From VXNF01 sp965116465 (GTDB lineage: Bacteria > Actinomycetota > Acidimicrobiia > Acidimicrobiales > CATQHL01), in assembly GCA_965116465.1 (NCBI GenBank), contig OZ220687.1, forward strand, positions 2,728,001 through 2,792,000: a stretch of DNA of 64,000 nucleotides, given 5' to 3'. This document shows positions 17,275 through 26,000 of the stretch, piece by piece. Made by a program: the position numbers and the translations under genes. Under the pieces are notes generated by a model, which was not told where the DNA came from, searched no databases, and worked only from the letters and a program-made list of their open reading frames with translations. The number at the start of each line of letters is the position of its first letter. Positions within the stretch are counted from its first letter, which is position 1.

Positions 17275-20110
17275 GGTCGTAGATCGCGAACATCTCCCGC
17301 CGATGCCGGAGTTCAAGGTGTTCTACGAGGCCATCAACGGGTACGAACCGTTCCCGTGGCAGTCGCGTCTCGCCGAGACCGTTGCGAGCACCGACCGTTG
17401 GCCCGAAGAAGTGGGCGTGCCGACGGGCTTGGGCAAGACCGCTTGCCTGGACGTGGCGGTCTGGTGGCTGGCCTCGCAGGCCGGCCGCCCGCCGGCCGAA
17501 CGCACTGCTCCGACACGAATATGGTGGGTCGTCAATCGCCGTCTCCTCGTTGACTCGACCTGCGATCACGCGGAGGAGATCCAAGCGAAGCTCTCGCCCA
17601 GTGCGAAGGAGCCGAGCGACGTCAGGACTTCATCGATTGCCCTCGGGTCGGTGGGAGCGCGCCTCCGCTCATTGGCGGTGGATCAGAGGGCCGAGCCACT
17701 CGAAGTGATCCGCCTCCGCGGTGGCGTGGCCTGGCGGCGACCGACGGATCCGGCGCAACCGGCGATCATCCTGTCCACGATCCCGATGTACGGATCGCGG
17801 CTGCTCTTCCGTGGCTACGGCTCGTCGCGGTCGATGCGACCGGTTGACGCGGCTCTCGCGGGCACGGACAGCCTCGTCCTCGTCGACGAGGCTCACTTGG
17901 CCGGCCACCTGATGGATCTGTGCCCGGCGCTGCAAGAGTGCGCGCCGCAACAGCGCGCGGTGCTCAATTCGTCGCGTGCGGTCCCCCGGGTCGTGGCGTT
18001 GACCGCGACAGGCAGTGCCGAGAGCGAACGCTTCGAACTCGACCGAGCCGACGAGGCACATCCTGAGATCACTAGACGGCTCGACGCGGCCAAGCCGACG
18101 GAGATCCGGGAGTTTGACAAGCCCGATCAGGTGAGACCGCTGGCGGAGGCTGCAGCGTCGCTACTCGATGCGGCAGGCAGCCCGGCGACCTGCGTGGTCT
18201 TCGTGAACGCCCCCAACACGGCGCGAGCTGTGAAAGGCCGGTTGACGAAGGCGATCAAGAGCGACATCGATCCGGACGACATCGTGATTCTCACCGGCCA
18301 AACCCGCGAGCGGGAGGCGGAAGTCGCCCGGAAACGGATTCTCGACGGAATGCGAGCAGGTCGGAATGCCGCGGGCCGAATGCGCCACTTCGTCGTCGTG
18401 GCCACGCAAACCCTCGAGGTCGGTGCCGACATCGACGCCGAGTTCCTCGTGACCGAGGCGTGTGGCGTGCGCGCGCTGACGCAGCGCCTGGGCCGAGTGA
18501 ACCGACTCGGATGCCATCCGAACACGCGGGCGATCTATGTGCACTGCCCCCCGCGTGCGACGCGGGGAGAGCGAATCTGGCCCGTCTACGGTACCGAGCC
18601 GGACACGGTGCTCGAGCGTCTCCGGGAAGCGGCCGATCAGGACGGTGTCGTCGATCTGGCGCCGCGTCGTGTCGCCGGTGTACTCGGTCAACCCGGCGAT
18701 GATCCCGGCCGCGCACCAGAGATCCTGCCTGCACTCCTGTGGGAGTGGATCAAGACCACGACACCGCCGATCGGGGAGGCTCCCGTCGAGCCCTACTTCT
18801 CCGGGATCCGTCGGCCTGATGCTTCGGTGTCACTCATGTGGCGTGTCCACGTGCCCGAGGCGGGCAAGCGCTTGTGGCCCCGACCGGCCGAGAAAGAGTT
18901 CGTCGACGTCGGGATCGGCGGGCTCCGCCTCGCACTCGATGACGGCGAGGAACTGGTCCGGATCGGTTCGGACGGCATCACTGCTGAGGTGATCCACCCC
19001 GGTGCCCTGCGGCCCGGCGATCAGGTCGTGCTGCCGACAGATCGAGGCCTCCTCGATGCGGACGGTTGGGCACCCAACTCCGACAGGCCCGTCGCCGACA
19101 TCTCGATACTCCAGCATGGTCTCCCGCTAGACGTCCAGGCTCTCCTTCGGCTCTACGAAGATCCGGCCGAGAAGGGCGACCCGTTGGATGTCGCGGCTCT
19201 CCGCCGGTGGGTCAGCGTTGCGGTCGGCGACGTCGAGGGCGACACGGAGGTCGACGAGTTCGAGAGAGGGGACGCCCTTCAGCAGCTGGTCGAGTCGCTA
19301 CGCGACCATCCGCCTCCCACTCTGAACGATCATGACTATCGCGATGCCGGGATGACGGGCTGGACAGAGTTCGTCTCCCAGTTGGACCTTGGCCCGCCAT
19401 CGGTGGGTGCGCGTCGCGAGGTACCGCATCTGCGCCGCCACACCGACAGCCGCCTGAGTCGAGTCGACGAGTTCGACGAGGTCTCGCTCGCTGAGACAGC
19501 AACAGATCTTGAAGGCCACGGCAGTGCGGTCGGCGTGCGAGCCGGACGACTTGCGACGAGTCTCGGCCTCGCCCCCGACGTCGCTGAGGCGGTGGAACGT
19601 GCAGGTTCATTCCATGATGTCGGGAAAGCCGATCAGCGTTTCCAGCGCTGGCTCGATCCCGACGACGAGGCCCCTCGCTCGGTCGCGAAGTCGAGGTTGC
19701 GCCGCAGCCGATGGGCCTCTGCCCGGGCGACCTCCGGATGGCCGACGGGAGGGCGACACGAGGATCTGTCGGCACGGCTGGTCCGGGAATGGCTCAGAAG
19801 GGCGAACGGTCGATTCGACGGGGAGTTGGCCGATCTTCTCGTTCACCTGGTCATCAGCCATCACGGGAAGGGTCGCCCGCTAGTGCCACCAGTCGACGAC
19901 ACTCCGGCCACGGTCACCCATGAACTCGACGGGATCGAAGTTTCGTGTTCGGCGGATCTGTCCGAGATCGACTGGTCCCAGCCGTCGCGCTTCAAGCGCC
20001 TCAACGAACTGTACGGACCGTGGGGATTGGCGCTACTCGAGGCGATTGTTCGCCAAGCTGACCACGCCGTATCAGCCGGGGCGCGGATCCGGGATCTGGA
20101 GGTGCTGTAG
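17267..20110 (+). CDS. cas3: Cas3 helicase-nuclease, helicase then HD domain
   Basis: A 947-residue effector that unwinds and degrades target DNA after Cascade binding. The helicase comes first: Walker A GVPTGLGKT at 50-58, DEAH at about 207-210, motif III region VVALTATGSAE, and motif VI QRLGRVNRLG. The HD nuclease is C-terminal: FHDVGKADQRF at about 782 and ISHHGKGRP at about 861. This helicase-HD order is the swapped arrangement known for type I-G. ATG 17267 is chosen because it overlaps the csb2 stop and because the open frame upstream is antisense-like Arg/Ser sequence inside csb2. The stop TAG overlaps the next GTG by 1 nt. Confidence 0.93.
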   Translation: MSEVVDREHLPPMPEFKVFYEAINGYEPFPWQSRLAETVASTDRWPEEVGVPTGLGKTACLDVAVWWLASQAGRPPAERTAPTRIWWVVNRRLLVDSTCDHAEEIQAKLSPSAKEPSDVRTSSIALGSVGARLRSLAVDQRAEPLEVIRLRGGVAWRRPTDPAQPAIILSTIPMYGSRLLFRGYGSSRSMRPVDAALAGTDSLVLVDEAHLAGHLMDLCPALQECAPQQRAVLNSSRAVPRVVALTATGSAESERFELDRADEAHPEITRRLDAAKPTEIREFDKPDQVRPLAEAAASLLDAAGSPATCVVFVNAPNTARAVKGRLTKAIKSDIDPDDIVILTGQTREREAEVARKRILDGMRAGRNAAGRMRHFVVVATQTLEVGADIDAEFLVTEACGVRALTQRLGRVNRLGCHPNTRAIYVHCPPRATRGERIWPVYGTEPDTVLERLREAADQDGVVDLAPRRVAGVLGQPGDDPGRAPEILPALLWEWIKTTTPPIGEAPVEPYFSGIRRPDASVSLMWRVHVPEAGKRLWPRPAEKEFVDVGIGGLRLALDDGEELVRIGSDGITAEVIHPGALRPGDQVVLPTDRGLLDADGWAPNSDRPVADISILQHGLPLDVQALLRLYEDPAEKGDPLDVAALRRWVSVAVGDVEGDTEVDEFERGDALQQLVESLRDHPPPTLNDHDYRDAGMTGWTEFVSQLDLGPPSVGARREVPHLRRHTDSRLSRVDEFDEVSLAETATDLEGHGSAVGVRAGRLATSLGLAPDVAEAVERAGSFHDVGKADQRFQRWLDPDDEAPRSVAKSRLRRSRWASARATSGWPTGGRHEDLSARLVREWLRRANGRFDGELADLLVHLVISHHGKGRPLVPPVDDTPATVTHELDGIEVSCSADLSEIDWSQPSRFKRLNELYGPWGLALLEAIVRQADHAVSAGARIRDLEVL

Positions 20111-21051
20111 TGGCTGAACGATTGTGTCAGGGACTGCCGGCCGACTGGCTGAATGCGTGGTTGGCCGCGGTGGGTGCGACGGTCCTGAGCGATGCCATCC
20201 GACTCCGATGGACTACCGATACGACCCCGGTGGCCGTTCTGTCCGTCGATGGTGATGATGATCCGATCGGTGCCTTGGCGGCCGCATGGCCTGGTGATCA
20301 ACGACTCGCCGAGATGCCCATCGCCAGTGAGTGGCCGGCGGTCAACAGGATGGAGCGCAAGGTCACCGTCGACGTATTCGGGGAGCGGGCGCGAGCAGTC
20401 CGGTCTCATGCCGACGCTTGGACGCTCTCTTCGACGATGACGGATCTGCACGTCTACCGGGGTGGGGAGGTGGCTCACGCTCCGCTCGATCCGCCCGGAC
20501 CGGGAACAATCAAGTGGTTGCATCACCGTTTGCTGAAGACGCTCGCCCATGTCGACAGTCCGGCCAATCGCATCGCCGCCACTCTGGAAGGGCGAGGACT
20601 CAGGGTCGTGGACAACGGTCTGGGTTTCGATTTGACTCGTGTGACCACCCAAGCTGACAGCTCCCGCAAGACGGTTGATCCGGTCGTCGAAGTACTCGCC
20701 TTCTTCGGACTCGCACTTCTGCCTGTCCGGGGTGACGGAATCGATCAGCGTACGGAGCGATCACGGTCGCGCAGTTCTGTACGCCAGCGAGGATGGCTGA
20801 CCACGCCACATCGTTGCTTCGAGTGGCCCGTCTGGCGGCAGTTCCTCGATCTCGCGTCAATTGACGCGCTCTTTGACGTCTGGGTGAATTCTCGACGCTG
20901 GAAGCGTGGCGAGCGCACAGGCACTGAAGCGCGCACGTACGACCGCAGGGCATGGGAGCGGCTCGGAGTTCATGCTGCCTGGCGAACGGTCGGATACGAA
21001 TCCCGCAGTTCCTCGGATCCGACCGTGGGTTATGGATCGGAGCGCATTTGA
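20110..21051 (+). CDS. Type I-G Cascade large-subunit candidate (Cas8u2/Csb3-like)
   Basis: A 313-residue protein in the slot of the cas8 gene between cas3 and cas4. It begins LPADWLNAWLAAVGATVL and contains DPVVEVLAFFGLALLPVRG and a final WERLGVHAAWRTVGYE, patterns I associate with the GSU0052/Csb3 family of type I-G, the presumed PAM-recognising large subunit. The match is by context and partial memory of the family rather than a strong motif. A GTG start overlaps the cas3 stop by 1 nt, and the TGA overlaps the TTG start of cas4. Confidence 0.75.
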   Translation: MAERLCQGLPADWLNAWLAAVGATVLSDAIRLRWTTDTTPVAVLSVDGDDDPIGALAAAWPGDQRLAEMPIASEWPAVNRMERKVTVDVFGERARAVRSHADAWTLSSTMTDLHVYRGGEVAHAPLDPPGPGTIKWLHHRLLKTLAHVDSPANRIAATLEGRGLRVVDNGLGFDLTRVTTQADSSRKTVDPVVEVLAFFGLALLPVRGDGIDQRTERSRSRSSVRQRGWLTTPHRCFEWPVWRQFLDLASIDALFDVWVNSRRWKRGERTGTEARTYDRRAWERLGVHAAWRTVGYESRSSSDPTVGYGSERI

Positions 21052-21665
21052 GCGTCGAGCCGATCGTGGCGATCTCAGCGATTGAGCACTATGTCTACTG
21101 CCCTCGCCAGTGCGCGCTGATCCATTGTGACGGGGTGTGGAGCGACAATCGGCACACCGTCCGCGGCGCGCGAGCACACCGCCGGGTCGACAGCGGTGAA
21201 CACCGCAGAGAGCGCGGCCGGCTTGTTCTCCGGGCGATTCCGCTGTGGTCGGAGCGGTTGGGACTAAGCGGTCGGGCGGACGCCGTCGAGATCGAAGATG
21301 GTCGCGTGAGGCCCGTCGAGTACAAGGCCGGTGTCAGACATGGCATTGCGGCTGACCTCCAGGTCTGTGCTCAGGCGCTATGTCTTGAGGAGATGCTCAG
21401 CATCGAGATCGATGAGGGATTCGTGTGGTACGGCGGCACGAGGAGACGGGAGCGTGTTGCGTTCTCCGATGCCTTGCGTCTCGAAGTGCTCGAGGTCGTG
21501 CATGCGATCCGTACCCAACTGACGTCAGGCCGGCTACCGGAGGCGCCCAACGATCGTCGATGCAGCGAGTGTCAACTGCTGCACCACTGCCTCCCCGCGC
21601 TGACTAGCAACTCGTCCGCGGTCGACGCGTACGTGCGTACCGAGGTTCTCGAATGCGCTACCTGA
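21048..21665 (+). CDS. cas4: Cas4 adaptation nuclease, not fused to Cas1
   Basis: A 205-residue RecB-like 5'-3' exonuclease with an iron-sulfur cluster that trims prespacers and selects PAMs. Seen are the N-terminal cysteine in EHYVYCPRQCALIH, the nuclease core GRADAVEI...RPVEYKAG (Asp, then E-x-K), the QVCAQALCLEEM helix, and the C-terminal cluster cysteines CSECQLLHHC. TTG 21048 is taken as start because it overlaps the previous stop (TTGA) and precedes the first conserved helix; a more upstream ATG would overlap cas8 by 96 nt. In most type I-G loci cas4 is fused to cas1; here the two genes overlap by 13 nt in different frames. Confidence 0.92.
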   Translation: MSVEPIVAISAIEHYVYCPRQCALIHCDGVWSDNRHTVRGARAHRRVDSGEHRRERGRLVLRAIPLWSERLGLSGRADAVEIEDGRVRPVEYKAGVRHGIAADLQVCAQALCLEEMLSIEIDEGFVWYGGTRRRERVAFSDALRLEVLEVVHAIRTQLTSGRLPEAPNDRRCSECQLLHHCLPALTSNSSAVDAYVRTEVLECAT

Positions 21666-22672
21666 ACACCGTCTACGTGCGAGAGCACCGGGCGAAGGTG
21701 AGCTGCCGTCGTGGGTCCTTGCTCGTGTCAGGTCCTGACGGTCGGCAGCGGGTCCCCTTGGAGGCGATCGATGGGGTGATCCTTCTCGGCGGAGCTCAGA
21801 TGACGACTGATGCCTTGGGTGCCTGTGTCGAGCGGAACGTACGAGTGGCGTCACTGAAGAGAAACGGCGCGATCCGGTTCGTCGTCGTGGGCCCGACCGG
21901 GGGCAACGTTCACCTTCGCTCCGCACTGTATGAAGCTGTGAGCGACTTGGAGCATTCGCTGGAATTATCGCGAGCGGTCGTCGCCGGAAAGCTGCAGAAC
22001 AGCCGTCGGGTGATCAATCGCTGGGCTCGTGATGAGCGCAACGCATCTGCGTCCGATCGGTTGAGTGCGCGTGCAGAACAGATCGGTGCCCGAATCTCGC
22101 GGCTGCCCAGCGTTCCAACGGCAGACCACGTTCGCGGTATCGAGGGCGATGCAGCCCGGCTCTACTTCGGAGCTCTGAAGGAGGTCCTGAGCGAGAGCCA
22201 TTTGGACTTCGCCGCCAGAACCCGCCGACCGCCTCGCGACCCCGTGAACGCAATGCTTGGGTATTGCTACGGCCTGCTCGTGACGGAACTGATAGGCGCC
22301 TTGGATGCTGTTGGCCTGGACCACCAGATGGGGTTCTTCCACCGTCCCAGGTCCGGGCGTCCGTCACTGGCGTTGGACCTCGCCGAGGAGTTCCGCCCCC
22401 TCGTCGACCGCTTCGTCGTCACGCTGGTACGGCGACGTCAGGTCGGGCCGGAGAGTTTCGTCCGTACTCCCGGCGGAGCGGTGTACTTGCATGATGAGAG
22501 TCGCCCCGAACTGATCAGGCGATGGGAGTCGTATAAGGAGGTAGACGTCTACCACCCGGTATTGAGGCAGTCGGTTCAGCGATGGGCACTGCCATCGATC
22601 CAAGCCACTTTGCTCGCTCGCCATCTCCGCGGAGACTTGCCGCACTACCCGCCCTTCCTCATTCCCCAGTGA
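21653..22672 (+). CDS. cas1: Cas1 integrase
   Basis: A 339-residue Cas1, the metal-dependent integrase of the spacer-acquisition complex. The N-terminal beta domain opens with MRYLNTVYVREHRAKVS; the helical catalytic domain has Glu164 in GIEGDAARLYF, His230 in MGFFHRPRSGRPSLA, and the acidic cluster LDLAEEFRPL at 241-250. All three metal-ligand positions are therefore filled. It starts 13 nt inside cas4 and its TGA overlaps the cas2 ATG. The sequence type resembles Cas1 of I-C/I-G systems. Confidence 0.95.
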   Translation: MRYLNTVYVREHRAKVSCRRGSLLVSGPDGRQRVPLEAIDGVILLGGAQMTTDALGACVERNVRVASLKRNGAIRFVVVGPTGGNVHLRSALYEAVSDLEHSLELSRAVVAGKLQNSRRVINRWARDERNASASDRLSARAEQIGARISRLPSVPTADHVRGIEGDAARLYFGALKEVLSESHLDFAARTRRPPRDPVNAMLGYCYGLLVTELIGALDAVGLDHQMGFFHRPRSGRPSLALDLAEEFRPLVDRFVVTLVRRRQVGPESFVRTPGGAVYLHDESRPELIRRWESYKEVDVYHPVLRQSVQRWALPSIQATLLARHLRGDLPHYPPFLIPQ

Positions 22673-22962
22673 TGGACATTCTGGTCGCCTACGACATCGC
22701 TGATACCGACGGCCCGGGCGCGGCGCGCCTTCGACAGACTGCCGAAGTGTGCGAGAAGTACGGTGAGCGAGTGCAACTCTCGGTATTCGAGTGTCGTCTG
22801 ACCCAAGAACGGTTCGCCCGTCTAGTCGGAGAACTTCAGGATGTGATCAACACCGATGTGGACAGCGTCGTGATCTACCGTTTCGTGGGACCGGTCCAGG
22901 AATCGCGAATGACGCTCGGTCGGCCGCGTGCGCGCGAACTAGGCGAACCCTGGGTGCTGTAG
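22672..22962 (+). CDS. cas2: Cas2
   Basis: A 96-residue Cas2, the dimeric scaffold of the Cas1-Cas2 integrase. MDILVAYDIADTD carries the first beta strand with the conserved Asp; KYGERVQLSVFECRLT and DSVVIYRFV are the remaining ferredoxin-fold strands. ATG 22672 overlaps the cas1 stop (TGATG), and the frame upstream of it is not Cas2-like. It is the last cas gene, followed by a 130-nt leader and the array. Confidence 0.95.
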   Translation: MDILVAYDIADTDGPGAARLRQTAEVCEKYGERVQLSVFECRLTQERFARLVGELQDVINTDVDSVVIYRFVGPVQESRMTLGRPRARELGEPWVL

Positions 22963-23092
22963 CGGCTGCGAAGCTGGAGTGATCCTTGACAACTGAATGC
23001 ACTCGGGAATGTTCTCGTCGCTTCTCCACGCCTTTAGCGGCGGCGGCAGCGTTGCCACTGTGGCGTATTGCTCTGATAGTAGATGTGGGGCA
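22963..23092 (+). promoter_or_regulatory. CRISPR leader
   Basis: A 130-nt non-coding stretch between cas2 and the first repeat, poorer in GC than its surroundings. A possible promoter is TTGCCA at 23052-23057, a 17-nt spacer, and GATAGT at 23075-23080, which would start the pre-crRNA just before repeat 1. The opposite end of the array has the degenerate repeats, which also puts the leader here. Promoter hexamers are weak matches. Confidence 0.6.
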
Positions 23093-26000
23093 GAGTTGCC
23101 GGCTCGGCCGAGCCGGCCTTCGTTGAGCGTGTTCGCTTGAGCCAGTGTTGCCGCAAGAGCGGAGTTGCCGGCTCGGCCGAGCCGGCCTTCGTTGAGCGGG
23201 CGGATCGACGTAGAGGACGGCGTCGCGGACGCCGGGAGTTGCCGGCTCGGCCGAGCCGGCCTTCGTTGAGCGGCCGAACCGTTCGCCGGCAGCCTCGCCG
23301 TGCTGTTGGGAGTTGCCGGCTCGGCCGAGCCGGCCTTCGTTGAGCGGCGCCAGCGTGACCGCTAACCTTCCCGGGCATGGGCGGAGTTGCCGGCTCGGCC
23401 GAGCCGGCCTTCGTTGAGCGCTCGGAGCGGCATTCACGCCAGCAGTGCTGACAGGGCGAGTTGCCGGCTCGGCCGAGCCGGCCTTCGTTGAGCGATCGCT
23501 ACGCAGGCGAGCTGGGCGCTGACCCGACTGCGAGTTGCCGGCTCGGCCGAGCCGGCCTTCGTTGAGCGACTAGCAACATGCCTGAACCCGTGGCCGCCAA
23601 CACCTGGAGTTGCCGGCTCGGCCGAGCCGGCCTTCGTTGAGCGTACTCGCCCACTCGGTCGAGGCGGTAACCCCGAGATGGAGTTGCCGGCTCGGCCGAG
23701 CCGGCCTTCGTTGAGCGCACGGCGACTGGCCGCAGCTCGCCGCGTCCTGGCCTCGAGTTGCCGGCTCGGCCGAGCCGGCCTTCGTTGAGCGACCCAGGCG
23801 CGGCCGTCGGCGCCGTGGAGGTCGCCGCCGAGAGTTGCCGGCTCGGCCGAGCCGGCCTTCGTTGAGCGCGCTACTCGATGCCCGACTGCCCCGACATGGT
23901 CGGGAGTTGCCGGCTCGGCCGAGCCGGCCTTCGTTGAGCGGGATTGCAGAATCCGGTGCGCTTGTCCGCCGGCAACATCGAGTTGCCGGCTCGGCCGAGC
24001 CGGCCTTCGTTGAGCGTGCCTAAACATCGCCGGCACCGACTGCTCGTGCGACCGGAGTTGCCGGCTCGGCCGAGCCGGCCTTCGTTGAGCGGGCGCCGAC
24101 ATCGACGACCGCGAAGCGATGGCGGCGATGAGTTGCCGGCTCGGCCGAGCCGGCCTTCGTTGAGCGACCACGAGCCGCTGGGCGATGTTGCCGGCGGACA
24201 AGAGTTGCCGGCTCGGCCGAGCCGGCCTTCGTTGAGCGTCGAGCGGGAGCACCTCGGCGCGCATCTCGATGTCGCGAGTTGCCGGCTCGGCCGAGCCGGC
24301 CTTCGTTGAGCGTACCCGGCGACGTTCGTGCACGGCGACGCGCTGCGGCCGAGTTGCCGGCTCGGCCGAGCCGGCCTTCGTTGAGCGTAGTGGCTGCTGC
24401 TGCCCATGCTGGTCGTCACGGTGAGAGTTGCCGGCTCGGCCGAGCCGGCCTTCGTTGAGCGTTCTGGACGCCGTCGGCGTTGAAGGGCGTGCTGCCGGCG
24501 AGTTGCCGGCTCGGCCGAGCCGGCCTTCGTTGAGCGCTCCCCCAACAGCGGACGGTGGAGATCACCGCCGGGCGGAGTTGCCGGCTCGGCCGAGCCGGCC
24601 TTCGTTGAGCGGTGCGGCCGACGGCGACGGGTGTGCGGATGTCCGGGCGAGTTGCCGGCTCGGCCGAGCCGGCCTTCGTTGAGCGGCGATCCCGCCCGCC
24701 GCCCGCCCGTGGCCGTCGCCGGCGAGTTGCCGGCTCGGCCGAGCCGGCCTTCGTTGAGCGGCGTTCGTCGACGTCCCCGCGGAGGCCCGCGAGTGGGGAG
24801 TTGCCGGCTCGGCCGAGCCGGCCTTCGTTGAGCGTACCTCATCGGCGACCGCCAGGCGATGTCGATGGCGGAGTTGCCGGCTCGGCCGAGCCGGCCTTCG
24901 TTGAGCGTTGGCCCAGGCGACGGCCTGGGAGCGGCTCTCCGCCGAGAGTTGCCGGCTCGGCCGAGCCGGCCTTCGTTGAGCGCTGCGGGACACGACCCAC
25001 GCCGGCGGCCAGATCTACGGAGTTGCCGGCTCGGCCGAGCCGGCCTTCGTTGAGCGAGCGCCGACCGCGACACCAACACGACGGAGAACGCGTGAGTTGC
25101 CGGCTCGGCCGAGCCGGCCTTCGTTGAGCGCGCTTCGGCGAGCGCGTCTGCCGCGGCGTCACGATCAAGAGTTGCCGGCTCGGCCGAGCCGGCCTTCGTT
25201 GAGCGGCAGCTGAGCATCCGCACATTACCATCTGCGACGCCAGGAGTTGCCGGCTCGGCCGAGCCGGCCTTCGTTGAGCGGAGTGGATGCCGCCGCTCTA
25301 CGTGGTCCGCCGCCTCACGAGTTGCCGGCTCGGCCGAGCCGGCCTTCGTTGAGCGTGCCAGTGCTGCGGAGTTTGGTCAGCCCATCCACACGAGTTGCCG
25401 GCTCGGCCGAGCCGGCCTTCGTTGAGCGATGCCGACAGACGCCGGCGCCGACCCTTACGCGGAGAGTTGCCGGCTCGGCCGAGCCGGCCTTCGTTGAGCG
25501 CCGGCTGTCGCCGCGGCGATCCGCTCGACACCCACGGGAGTTGCCGGCTCGGCCGAGCCGGCCTTCGTTGAGCGCGCCGGGCGGCGTCGTGGAACGCCGC
25601 CAGCGACGATCGAGTTGCCGGCTCGGCCGAGCCGGCCTTCGTTGAGCGACACCGGATGATCCGGCGAGCCTCACTCGCATCGTCGAGAGTTGCCGGCTCG
25701 GCCGAGCCGGCCTTCGTTGAGCGCCGGATGTCGCCGCGGCGATCCGCTCGACACCCACGGGAGTTGCCGGCTCGGCCGAGCCGGCCTTCGTTGAGCGTTG
25801 GACGCTGCGGTACCGCTTCGGCCCGACGCCTGCGGAGTTGCCGGCTCGGCCGAGCCGGCCTTCGTTGAGCGATCCAGTCCACGAGCAGCATGTCGCCGGC
25901 GGTGCCGGAGTTGCCGGCTCGGCCGAGCCGGCCTTCGTTGAGCGTCCTGGAGCCACATCGAGCTCGATCCCGCCGAGATGAGTTGCCGGCTCGGCCGAGC

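Noticed and set aside
22986..22991. TTGACA in the CRISPR leader as a promoter -35
   Set aside because: At 16-18 nt downstream no acceptable -10 exists; the TTGCCA/GATAGT pair nearer the array is better.
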